Notes: a model not told the origin generated them from the sequence alone. Counted from the first letter of the stretch, positions 1-5,724 are shown. The stretch is 5,724 bases of DNA from Phycisphaerales bacterium (GCA_003533825.1 DQCG01000471.1:1-5724); one strand, 5' to 3'. A program made the numbers and translations.

Positions 1-1
1 T

Positions 2-1378
2 TTCTCTGCGAGCGGTTATCGCACCGCAATTTTCGGCAAGTGGCATCTGGGCGATAATTATCCGTACCGGCCACAGGATCGCGGTTTTGAGGAAGTCCTG
101 ATCCACGGCGGGGGCGGTGTCGGCCAGGGGCCGGACTACTGGGGCAACAATTACTTCGACGATACGTACTTTCATAACGGCAAGCCGAAGAAATTCAAGG
201 GCTACTGTACCGATATCTGGTTTGACGGGGCTTTGAAATTCATCGAGGCAAATAAGAATCGCCCGTTCTTTTGCTATGTGCCGACCAACGCACCACACGG
301 GCCTTACAACGTGGCCGATAAATACAGCAAGCCGTACAGGGACAAAGGCGTCAAAGGCAATCAGGCCAATTTCTATGGGATGATTACGAATATCGATGAG
401 AATATGGGCCGGCTGATGAGCCGGCTCAAAGAGCTGGACCTGGAGGAAAACACGATTCTGATTTTTATGACCGACAACGGAACATCGGGAGGTCACGATG
501 GAGGAATGCGGGGCAAAAAGGGCTCCGAGTACGAGGGAGGGCATCGCGTGCCGTTTTTTGTCCGCTGGCCTGCCGGCGGATTGAAAAGCCCCGGCGATGT
601 TGACAGGTTCTCGGCGCATGTCGACGTGCTGCCGACGCTCATAGACTTGTGCGGTCTGAAGAGGCCTGCCGGCGTAAAATTCGACGGTGCCAGCCTTGCA
701 CCGCTATTTAAGGGCAGTGCGAAACGCTGGCCGGACCGCACGCTGCTGGTACATTCCCAGCGAATCGAGCATCCGGAAAAATGGCGCAAGAGTGCAGTTA
801 TGACCCAGCGCTGGCGACTGATAAACGGCAAGGAACTTTATGATATCCAGGCCGACCCCGCTCAGAAGAAAGACGTCGCCGATGTGAATCCACAGGTCGT
901 TGAACAATTACGCCGGTCTTATGAACGGTGGTGGGCCGATCTTTCGCAGGGCTTCGATAAATACTGCGAGATTGTTATAGGTTCGGACGAACAGAATCCT
1001 ACACGGCTGATGTCCCACGATTGGCACTGCCCTAATCCTGCGTGGAGCCAGAGTGCGGTTCGACGAGGCAGCAAGTCAAACGGCTTCTGGGCGGTCGAAA
1101 TCCAGCGCGACGGCACGTATGAATTCGAGCTGCGGCGATGGCCCGTGGAAGTAGATGCGCCGATCAACGGAGCGATTGCCGGCGGCAAAGCCATCACCGC
1201 GACGAAGGCCCGACTAAATATTGCCGACAAGGACCTGATCCTGCCGGTTCCACAAGATGCGCATAGCGTGACATTTCGGGCCGAGCTTAAAGCAGGCAAA
1301 ACACGCTTGCAGACCTGGCTCACAGATGACAACGGAACATCCCGGGGGGCATATTACGTTTACGCGAAACGTTTATGA
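2..1378 (+). CDS. Sulfatase (arylsulfatase-like, S1 family), 5'-truncated by window start
   Basis: The reading frame is open from base 2 to the TGA at 1376-1378 (458 visible residues), so the true start lies left of the window. Family: type I (formylglycine) sulfatase of the alkaline-phosphatase fold, hydrolysing sulfate esters. Visible motifs, numbered from the first visible residue: FGKWHLG at 11-17, with the family's active-site Lys and His at K13 and H15; the APHGP segment with H99; the metal-site motif TDNG at 157-160; and GKKGSEYEGGHRVPF with K173, matching the usual GxKGxxYEGGxRVP. The N-terminal part with the Asp pair and the CxPSR modification site (roughly 100 residues) is off-window, so modification type and export signal cannot be judged. 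The WRLINGKELYDIQADP segment (about 271-286) is the usual end of the sulfatase fold. After it comes an extra, probably beta-rich C-terminal region (about 318-458). A second sulfatase follows 44 bases downstream. The substrate is unknown. Family call very sure; specificity not inferable. Confidence 0.95.
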   Translation, partial: FSASGYRTAIFGKWHLGDNYPYRPQDRGFEEVLIHGGGGVGQGPDYWGNNYFDDTYFHNGKPKKFKGYCTDIWFDGALKFIEANKNRPFFCYVPTNAPHGPYNVADKYSKPYRDKGVKGNQANFYGMITNIDENMGRLMSRLKELDLEENTILIFMTDNGTSGGHDGGMRGKKGSEYEGGHRVPFFVRWPAGGLKSPGDVDRFSAHVDVLPTLIDLCGLKRPAGVKFDGASLAPLFKGSAKRWPDRTLLVHSQRIEHPEKWRKSAVMTQRWRLINGKELYDIQADPAQKKDVADVNPQVVEQLRRSYERWWADLSQGFDKYCEIVIGSDEQNPTRLMSHDWHCPNPAWSQSAVRRGSKSNGFWAVEIQRDGTYEFELRRWPVEVDAPINGAIAGGKAITATKARLNIADKDLILPVPQDAHSVTFRAELKAGKTRLQTWLTDDNGTSRGAYYVYAKRL

Positions 1379-1406
1379 TGAGGTGAAAACGTTGCAGTGC
1401 ACAAAG

Positions 1407-1414
1407 TAAGGAGG
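1407..1414 (+). promoter_or_regulatory. Shine-Dalgarno of the second sulfatase
   Basis: TAAGGAGG is fully complementary to the anti-Shine-Dalgarno end of 16S rRNA and lies 8 bases before the ATG at 1423. It fixes the start of the Tat-signal sulfatase and implies strong initiation. It contrasts with the absence of such a site before the minus-strand metallohydrolase. Confidence 0.9.
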
Positions 1415-1422
1415 AACGATCG

Positions 1423-2925
1423 ATGCTTCAGCAGACGAGAAGAGAGTTTTTGAAGACCACGGGACTCGCCGCCGGCGCGCTCATAATGCCGCAGCTCGCG
1501 CTTGGCAGGTCTAAACCTTCGGGCAAGCCGAATATCCTTGTGATTATGTCGGACGAGCACAACGCATCTGTGCTGGGCTGTTACGGCAACGATATCGTCC
1601 TGACGGCGAGTCTGGACGGCCTTGCTCGCCGGGGTGTCACCTTCGAGAGCTGCTATTGCAACTCGCCGCTGTGTGTGCCCTCGCGCCTTTCGTTCACCTC
1701 GGGCAAATACGCCTCGCGCGTGAGCGCCTGGAATAACGACTGCTGGCTTCCCACAGCCGATTATCCATCGCTTCCGCGTGCGATGAATACCGCCGGTTAT
1801 GAATCCATCCTTTGTGGCAAGATGCACTACGACAAGACACGCCGGTATGGATTTACTGAGCTTGGTAATATGAACACTTCGCAGAAGAAAGGCAAGGGTG
1901 GTCGTAGAAAAGCGGACGACCTGGAGCCCAAGCCGGGCCTCTCCAGTCGCTTCGACGAGTTTCGCACTGCGGGCGATTCGAGAATCCTGACTCACGACCG
2001 GAAGGTCACCGACGGAACGGTGAAGTTTCTTAAGAATCGCAAGGCCTCCGACAAACCGTTTTTCATGCTCGCCGGCTATATCGCTCCGCATTTTCCGTTG
2101 ATTGTTCCGGAGAAATACTGGCGGCAGTACCGGGGCAAGGTTCCAATGCCGAAGATTCCCGAAGGCCACCTCGAATCGCAGCCGCGAAACTACAAGCACC
2201 TTCGCATTGGTTTTAACGTCGAAGGTGTGCCGGACGAAATCGTACGTAAGGGCCGCGAGCTTTATTACGGCCTGACGCAGTGGCTGGATGAGGAGATCGG
2301 TAAAGTTCTATATGCCATGGAGAACAGCGAAGTTGCCGACAACACGGTTGTCATCTACACAACCGACCACGGCGAGAATATGGGCGAGCACGGCCTGTGG
2401 TGGAAAAATTGTCTGTACGAGCACGCAAGCCGTGTGCCGCTGATTGTAAGCTGGCCCGCTCGATGGAAGGGCGGCCAGCGGCGAACGCAGGCCTGCTCAT
2501 TGGTGGACCTTATGCAGACCATCGCCGAGCTGGGCGCCGCCGATGTGCCCGGAGACTGGAACGGAGATTCTATGCTCCGTTGGCTGGACGAGCCCGGATT
2601 CGAGTGGAAAGATCTTGCCGTCAGTGAATATTACGCCCACAATATCGCCTCCGGCTACGCGATGATTCGAAAGGGCCGGTACAAGTACGTCTATCACACA
2701 CCGGCAGATGCCAGCCACCCGGCCGAGCGGGAGTTGTACGACCTGAAGTCCGATCCGGATGAATTTAATAATCTTGCAGGTGAGGAAAGATATAAAAATC
2801 GTATCGATGTGCTGCATGCTGCCTTGGTGAAAGAAATCGCCGAGCATCCCGACCGGACCGAGCAGCGCTGCCGTACCGAGTGTGCCAAGGGGTACGGCCG
2901 ACAAAAGAAAAAGAGAAATACATAA
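1423..2925 (+). CDS. Tat-exported sulfatase, Cys-type (S1 family, choline-sulfatase/arylsulfatase-like)
   Basis: A complete 500-residue type I sulfatase that hydrolyses sulfate esters outside the cytoplasm. The start is set by the Shine-Dalgarno and by the signal peptide. Residues 5-11, TRREFLK, match the twin-arginine consensus, followed by a hydrophobic stretch to about L27; cleavage near A26-L-G28 is plausible. The catalytic fold begins at about 36 with NILVIMSDEHN (D44). The modification motif is C84-V-P-S-R88; C84 should become formylglycine, made by FGE or the radical-SAM enzyme anSME in the cytoplasm, which suits Tat export of an already folded protein. Further site residues: GKMH with K133 and H135, APHFP with H223, TTDHGE with D315 and H316, and K328 in the GLWWKN segment before the usual SRVPLIV block. 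ELYDLKSDPDE (about 437-447) is the typical C-terminal sulfatase strand. The protein ends in a basic tail (QKKKRN). Length fits the family. Substrate class (glycan or small ester) is not inferable. Probably co-transcribed with the sulfatase before it and the small gene after it. Confidence 0.96.
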   Translation: MLQQTRREFLKTTGLAAGALIMPQLALGRSKPSGKPNILVIMSDEHNASVLGCYGNDIVLTASLDGLARRGVTFESCYCNSPLCVPSRLSFTSGKYASRVSAWNNDCWLPTADYPSLPRAMNTAGYESILCGKMHYDKTRRYGFTELGNMNTSQKKGKGGRRKADDLEPKPGLSSRFDEFRTAGDSRILTHDRKVTDGTVKFLKNRKASDKPFFMLAGYIAPHFPLIVPEKYWRQYRGKVPMPKIPEGHLESQPRNYKHLRIGFNVEGVPDEIVRKGRELYYGLTQWLDEEIGKVLYAMENSEVADNTVVIYTTDHGENMGEHGLWWKNCLYEHASRVPLIVSWPARWKGGQRRTQACSLVDLMQTIAELGAADVPGDWNGDSMLRWLDEPGFEWKDLAVSEYYAHNIASGYAMIRKGRYKYVYHTPADASHPAERELYDLKSDPDEFNNLAGEERYKNRIDVLHAALVKEIAEHPDRTEQRCRTECAKGYGRQKKKRNT

Positions 2926-2962
2926 AATGCTGTCGAGGTAAATATTCAGGAAGATAGCGGCG

Positions 2963-3337
2963 GTGAGTAAAGCTGAAAGTGATAAACAAAGTGAAGATAT
3001 CAGGCGGAAAAAGTCTTCCAAAAAGACGAGTCCACAACCTGCTGCAAATAAGGCACAACTCATAAATGGATCGTCGGCTGAATCAGAGAAAGCGATGCAG
3101 GAAAAAAGTGGAATACCAAAATTCGACCTGGCCGAGCAGATTATGGCCGAACAGCGAAAAATTACCGCAATAAGAAGAAAAGGACCGGGCAAACTAACAA
3201 AACCTCCCAAAAAACTGCACCCGGCTGAGTCGATTGCCCATAATTTCGAGCCGCATCCGATATTATCTGGACAGGGGCAGATCATTGCGGATATTGTGGC
3301 GAGAGATATCGAAAAATTCTGCAAAGGCAAAGCTTAA
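2963..3337 (+). CDS. Small lysine-rich hypothetical protein
   Basis: 124 residues, not recognised. The GTG start at 2963 is preceded by AGGAAG at 2948-2953 (9-base gap), a plausible ribosome site; an in-frame TAA at 2939-2941 excludes a much earlier start. Residues 1-50 are rich in Lys, Ser, Glu, Gln and Ala and look disordered. Residues about 51-79 (IPKFDLAEQIMAEQRKITAI followed by RRKGPGK) and about 87-120 (HPAES...HPILSGQGQIIADIVARDIEKFC) look more ordered, with likely amphipathic helices at 54-70 and 105-118. No signal peptide or membrane segment is visible, so it should be cytoplasmic, unlike its exported neighbours. It follows the second sulfatase by 37 bases on the same strand and is probably in the same transcript. 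Base composition is lower (28 of 60 G+C at 3001-3060) than in the sulfatases. The charged character could suit RNA, DNA or protein binding, but nothing shows this. The overlapping minus-strand frame looks like a shadow. Confidence 0.72.
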   Translation: MSKAESDKQSEDIRRKKSSKKTSPQPAANKAQLINGSSAESEKAMQEKSGIPKFDLAEQIMAEQRKITAIRRKGPGKLTKPPKKLHPAESIAHNFEPHPILSGQGQIIADIVARDIEKFCKGKA

Positions 3338-3465
3338 GGCCTCTGGAAATACAATATCGGCAGCAGAAAGAATCAAAGTACAATATTCCTCCATTCGTAT
3401 AGAAGCCTAATAGAAGAACGGCATGGCCGGAGCGGCGGGAACCACGAATTGTGTTTTATTTAATG

Positions 3466-3494
3466 AACTTTTGCAAAATTGAAGTTTTGCAGTT
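3466..3494. repeat. AT-rich inverted repeat, possible weak bidirectional terminator
   Basis: TGCAAAA (3472-3478) and TTTTGCA (3485-3491) form a perfect 7-bp stem with loop TTGAAG. AAC (3466-3468) and GTT (3492-3494) can add 3 bp across a 3-base bulge. The same stretch is also a near-exact tandem duplication: GAACTTTTGCA (3465-3475) against GAAGTTTTGCA (3481-3491). The stem has few G-C pairs and no T-run follows on either strand, so terminator function is only suggested by its position between convergent genes. Confidence 0.35.
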
Positions 3495-3529
3495 ATCTTC
3501 TTACACCATCGGCTTGCATGAGTAGGTTA

Positions 3530-3545
3530 TTGAAATAATTTTCAA
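3530..3545. repeat. Short inverted repeat downstream of the metallohydrolase gene
   Basis: TTGAAA (3530-3535), loop TAAT, TTTCAA (3540-3545): a 6-bp stem. It lies 80 bases beyond the minus-strand stop codon, so a transcript from that gene would meet it before the 3466-3494 repeat. It is AT-rich and could be chance. Confidence 0.25.
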
Positions 3546-3625
3546 ACTTACATAGAGCTGAACAGTGACCCACCACAATTACAATAACTTCTATACAAGG
3601 CAAGGGTGGTGAGATTAAACAAATC

Positions 3626-5284
3626 CTATGGATTTTCCCTCCACACTTCTATGGCTTTTCGGGCAATGTTTTCGTATATATGTCTTGCATCTCGGAAGAT
3701 TTTTTGTGTTTCTGTTCGTTCGCCGTCCGATTGGTACCGATCTGGTTTATTGCTGACTTCAAGTAAACGATCTATCCAGCGGATCATATATTCTGCATCG
3801 TTCTTCGATACGGTAGGTTTACCGTCCACCGTGACATACACAGGGCTGGTATGTGCCTGGCGCAAATGACCGTCAGAACAGGTAAAGACCGCTCGGACTG
3901 CAATCCATCCGCTGCGCAGAGGTTTGAGATCCATGATAGCGGACTCTTCAAGGACTGGTGAAGGCACTCTGTCTTTAAGATTTAGCCTTTTATTCACCCT
4001 CCCGTTGTAAATAAGTTCGAGTGAGTCAATCTGTTGGATGCTCCGCAATTCGGCTTTTATTCGAATCGGCTCATCGTGAGCAATCGAATACTGAATTTCC
4101 GCTCCGCTGTCCAGGCCGTTTGCAGTCAGTGTGAGGACGGGACCGTTGGTTGCAAAAGTACGGCCGGCACGAATTGCATCAAGGTAGTTGGCTTCGGTAA
4201 GGGCGCCATCAAGCTTGGCATAAGTTCTGCCGTAACCGAGCGGCACAGCCATCACACCCATCGCCGAGCCACCGGTCGCCGCAAGCTTAAATCCGCAGTT
4301 CAGAAAACGATAATAGGTCGAATTTGTCCGGTGTAAAAGCTCATCCTGATCCCAGTCCTTCTGTTGTTCTTCAACGTCAGCGCCGGCCATCCCCCAACCC
4401 ACGCGTCCGTCTTGTAACGTCGCTTGTCTATGGTAGTGGTTGTGGCAAACTTGTACCGAATCGAATAATCCCAAAGCCACGCCGACTACATTCTCGCCCC
4501 ATATCGGTTTGTCAGTATCGATAATGCACCCCGGGGAGGTCCTTTTTGCTATCCGGCCCAGAACCGCGTCACAGGGATACCGGCTGCCTCGTGGCGGCAT
4601 CTTGACGGGTTTGGTCAGCCCAAACATCAGTAAGGCACCGACGGATTCGAATGCGTTCCCACCTATACGCTCAATTTCCTGGTTGCGCAACGTCACCAGG
4701 TGCGTTGCATCCGCGTGGATACTCGATCCGCTCGGCCAATCGGGCCAAATCCCACCCGGAGGAGTAGGGCTCTGGTGATTCCAGAGCGTTAGAATGGGCT
4801 CTAAGTTCACATCGTCGGCTAATGCCAGTTGCTTGAGAATCCTAAGGTCGCCGAGCCCGAAGTGGCAATGTATGTCTGAGGAGTACCAGCCCTCCTCGCA
4901 CATGTTTACCCACCGTTTCAAAGTGATTTCGACTTTGCTGGTTTGGCTTAGCTCGACGACGATCTGTTTATCAACAGGCCAATACTCCTTGCCTCGCTCA
5001 ACATGGATCACGGCTTTACCGGCCGGCACTTCAATGACAAATTGACCATCACACGAGAAGCTGCGGTCCCTTGCATATGAGGTGCAAGACTTAGTAGCCG
5101 GATTGAAAAGTCGCTTGTTCCCGGTGCTCACCCAGGCTCGGCAAGGTAACGGATGCTCAGTCCCAGGTTCGTGTACGGTAACCGAGACCTTACCAGTGTC
5201 GGCCCCGATGGCGGGCAGGCAAGCTAAGGCAATACCCAGCAAAACCACCACTGTCTTCTCTTGCTGAAATCTATTCTTTCGCAT
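3626..5284 (-). CDS. Secreted CehA/McbA-family (PHP-like) metallohydrolase
   Basis: 552 residues, ATG at 5284-5282, TAG stop at 3628-3626. An in-frame TAA four codons upstream (5296-5294) and the following signal peptide fix the start. Residues 1-28 are a Sec-type signal (RKNR, hydrophobic 11-24, likely cleavage after AIGA28). About 31-125 resembles a beta-sandwich (carboxypeptidase-regulatory-like) domain. The catalytic part begins at EGWYSSDIHCH, with D137, H139 and H141 as the D-x-H-x-H metal motif. LTLWNH (H170) stands where classic PHP proteins have TDH. HNHYH at 281-285 and ATGGSAMGV (336-344) are further site segments, followed by the family hallmark GYGRTYAKLDG...RAGRTFATNGPVL (about 350-384). 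A beta-rich C-terminal domain (about 385-490) and a helical tail end the protein. Named relatives include carbaryl hydrolase CehA and McbA, but most secreted relatives have no known substrate; hydrolysis of an ester, amide or phosphoester is only the family expectation. G+C is low at its 3' end (22 of 60 at 3661-3720). Family call confident; function open. Confidence 0.9.
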   Translation of the reverse strand: MRKNRFQQEKTVVVLLGIALACLPAIGADTGKVSVTVHEPGTEHPLPCRAWVSTGNKRLFNPATKSCTSYARDRSFSCDGQFVIEVPAGKAVIHVERGKEYWPVDKQIVVELSQTSKVEITLKRWVNMCEEGWYSSDIHCHFGLGDLRILKQLALADDVNLEPILTLWNHQSPTPPGGIWPDWPSGSSIHADATHLVTLRNQEIERIGGNAFESVGALLMFGLTKPVKMPPRGSRYPCDAVLGRIAKRTSPGCIIDTDKPIWGENVVGVALGLFDSVQVCHNHYHRQATLQDGRVGWGMAGADVEEQQKDWDQDELLHRTNSTYYRFLNCGFKLAATGGSAMGVMAVPLGYGRTYAKLDGALTEANYLDAIRAGRTFATNGPVLTLTANGLDSGAEIQYSIAHDEPIRIKAELRSIQQIDSLELIYNGRVNKRLNLKDRVPSPVLEESAIMDLKPLRSGWIAVRAVFTCSDGHLRQAHTSPVYVTVDGKPTVSKNDAEYMIRWIDRLLEVSNKPDRYQSDGERTETQKIFRDARHIYENIARKAIEVWRENP

Positions 5285-5304
5285 CCAGCTATTTTAGCTG
5301 ATGC
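5281..5304 (-). promoter_or_regulatory. Hairpin enclosing the metallohydrolase start codon
   Basis: On the minus strand, GCAT (5304-5301) pairs with ATGC (5284-5281), and CAGCTA (5300-5295) pairs with TAGCTG (5291-5286), with loop AAA and one bulged G (5285). That gives 10 bp, five of them G-C. The ATG start (5284-5282) is entirely within the lower stem. No Shine-Dalgarno is visible just upstream. In the mRNA this could hide the start codon and modulate translation. The dyad could instead be a DNA operator, or chance. Confidence 0.5.
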
Positions 5305-5311
5305 TGTATTG

Positions 5312-5326
5312 AAAGCAAAGTGCTTT
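5312..5326 (-). repeat. Second inverted repeat in the metallohydrolase leader
   Basis: AAAGCA (5312-5317), 3-base loop, TGCTTT (5321-5326): a 6-bp perfect stem only 7 bases upstream of the start-codon hairpin on the minus strand. Together they would give two stacked hairpins in the 5' leader. Short, so chance is possible. Confidence 0.35.
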
Positions 5327-5359
5327 ATTTGTCTGTCGCCGGTTCAGTCCAATCGAGCA

Positions 5360-5383
5360 TTTGTGTCGGCTACGCAACACAAA
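5360..5383. promoter_or_regulatory. Operator-like dyad upstream of the metallohydrolase
   Basis: TTTGTGT (5360-5366), 10-base spacer, ACACAAA (5377-5383): a perfect 7-bp inverted repeat over 24 bases, with half-site centres about 17 bases apart. It lies 76-99 bases upstream of the metallohydrolase start. The geometry suits a dimeric helix-turn-helix regulator. No regulator gene is in the window, and a 7-bp dyad in AT-rich DNA can be chance. Confidence 0.3.
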
Positions 5384-5569
5384 AACTCTTAATTCATTAA
5401 ATGGTTCGCCGGAATGAAGGGAAGTAGCAAGTTCCGGATATTGCTTATGAACCTGTTGCTTATTGGAACCAAAATAATATAAATTACCCTTAATTTTCTT
5501 GCAATATTGGCCTGTTGGATGTAAAGTTAGTGAAAATTTGTCAGAATGTTTTTTCTTTTAGAATTTTTT

Positions 5570-5598
5570 TTGTCATGGCTAATATCTTTAACTATAAC
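5570..5598 (+). promoter_or_regulatory. Sigma-70-like promoter directed towards the tRNA
   Basis: The -35 box TTGTCA (5570-5575) matches TTGACA at 5 of 6. The spacer is 17 bases. The -10 box TATAAC (5593-5598) matches TATAAT at 5 of 6. Predicted start is near 5605, giving a leader of about 98 bases before the tRNA at 5703. T-rich tracts just upstream (5549-5570) resemble an UP element, as found before stable-RNA genes. Confidence 0.55.
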
Positions 5599-5702
5599 CG
5601 ACATATTAAAAACTATGATGACATTATATACTGTAAAATGGTTGTAGTGCCCAAGAATGAGGCTTTGCTTAATTTTCATAACTCTTAATAATACAAGTAC
5701 TT

Positions 5703-5724
5703 GGAGAGGTGGCCGAGCGGCTTA
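5703..5724 (+). tRNA. tRNA, probably tRNA-Ser, 5' end only
   Basis: The last 22 bases match the 5' end of a bacterial tRNA: acceptor strand GGAGAGG (5703-5709), T8 (5710), G9, D-stem GCC (5712-5714), A14 (5716), the conserved GG of the D-loop (5719-5720) and A21 at 5724. The GGAGAGG acceptor with the GGCCGAG D-arm is typical of tRNA-Ser with a long variable arm. The anticodon lies outside the window, so the isoacceptor is unknown and another class II tRNA is not strictly excluded. It is transcribed away from the metallohydrolase. Confidence 0.88.

Larger units (their letters stand above)
3338..3625. other. Intergenic spacer between convergent genes
   Basis: 288 bases between the stop of the small + gene and the stop of the minus-strand metallohydrolase. 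No convincing gene on either strand. It holds a short GC-rich patch near 3425-3439 (GCCG-GAG-CGGC, 4-bp stem) and two AT-rich inverted repeats listed separately. TACAATAT occurs twice (3350-3357 and 3379-3386). Since the genes converge here, no promoter is needed. Transcription from both sides should end in this spacer, but no classical GC-stem plus T-run is seen. Confidence 0.7.
5285..5702. other. AT-rich intergenic region between metallohydrolase and tRNA
   Basis: 418 bases between the divergent metallohydrolase and tRNA genes, with no supported protein gene. It holds the metallohydrolase leader with three inverted repeats (listed separately), an 8-base direct repeat TTGCTTAT (5441-5448 and 5456-5463), and an inverted CCGGAA/TTCCGG pair (5409-5414 and 5432-5437). 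It also holds T-runs at 5549-5571 and a rightward promoter at 5570-5598. A second -10-like box TATACT (5627-5632) has no acceptable -35. No minus-strand promoter with good matches was found for the metallohydrolase; the best, TTGGAC-N17-AATAAA (boxes near 5353-5348 and 5330-5325), is poor. Confidence 0.7.

Noticed and set aside
1360..2199. 279-codon open frame on the minus strand
   Set aside because: Fully antisense to the Tat sulfatase, whose motifs (twin-arginine, CxPSR) are unmistakable. The product is Arg/Val/Ala-rich with no family features: a shadow of GC-rich coding DNA.
2927..2941. Four-codon ATG CTG TCG AGG TAA between the second sulfatase and the small gene
   Set aside because: In frame with the small gene but closed by TAA, with no clear ribosome site. 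Too short to support as a leader peptide.
2497..3330. 277-codon open frame on the minus strand over the sulfatase 3' end and the small + gene
   Set aside because: It runs antisense into the conserved sulfatase C-terminus and has a low-complexity Ser/Cys/Leu-rich product. The + frame has a ribosome site and a coherent protein. It is the main rival to the small gene, so that call is kept below certainty.
3568..3611. CACCAC...GTGGTG pair as a terminator for the metallohydrolase
   Set aside because: Only 6 bp with a 29-base loop and no T-run.
5341..5350. GGTTCAGTCC resembling a tRNA T-arm
   Set aside because: It lacks the conserved A58, a flanking stem and any tRNA context.
5546..5647. 33-codon hydrophobic open frame (MFFLLEFFLSWLIS...)
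   Set aside because: No ribosome site, and it overlaps the T-tracts and the promoter boxes. T-rich DNA encodes Phe and Leu by chance.
5703..5724. Integration (att) site at the tRNA
   Set aside because: Integrases usually use the tRNA 3' end, which is outside the window. No integrase or flanking repeat is seen.

Overview
The window looks like a planctomycete-type genome segment (Planctomycetota, possibly Phycisphaerae-like; Lentisphaerota, Kiritimatiellota or Verrucomicrobiota are not excluded). This placement is an inference. It rests on two adjacent S1-family sulfatases, one with a textbook Tat signal, on a secreted CehA/McbA-like metallohydrolase of the kind common in these phyla, and on a strong base-composition contrast between genes and spacers (39 of 60 G+C at 1141-1200 inside a sulfatase, 13 of 60 at 5581-5640 in the right-hand spacer).

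Left half, + strand: a co-directional, tightly spaced cluster. A 5'-truncated sulfatase (2-1378) is followed after 44 bases by a complete Tat-exported, Cys-type sulfatase (1423-2925) with a perfect Shine-Dalgarno. After 37 bases comes a small, lysine-rich, unrecognised protein (2963-3337, GTG start). The three are probably one transcript whose promoter lies left of the window. The two enzymes would remove sulfate esters from sulfated glycans or small sulfate esters outside the cytoplasm. The substrate cannot be read from the sequence.

Middle: 288 bases between convergent genes (3338-3625), AT-rich, with two short AT-rich inverted repeats that could act as weak terminators but no classical GC-stem/T-tract terminator.

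Right half: a secreted CehA/McbA-type (PHP-like) metallohydrolase on the minus strand (5284 to 3626). Its start codon lies inside an imperfect 10-bp hairpin, no Shine-Dalgarno is visible, and two further inverted repeats lie upstream in its leader. Between it and the right edge is about 420 bases of very AT-rich DNA. This carries a good sigma-70-like promoter (TTGTCA, 17-base spacer, TATAAC) pointing right, towards the first 22 bases of a tRNA, probably tRNA-Ser, cut by the window end.

No mobile element, CRISPR array or known defence system is visible. The least explained items are the small protein at 2963-3337 and the hairpin over the metallohydrolase start codon.
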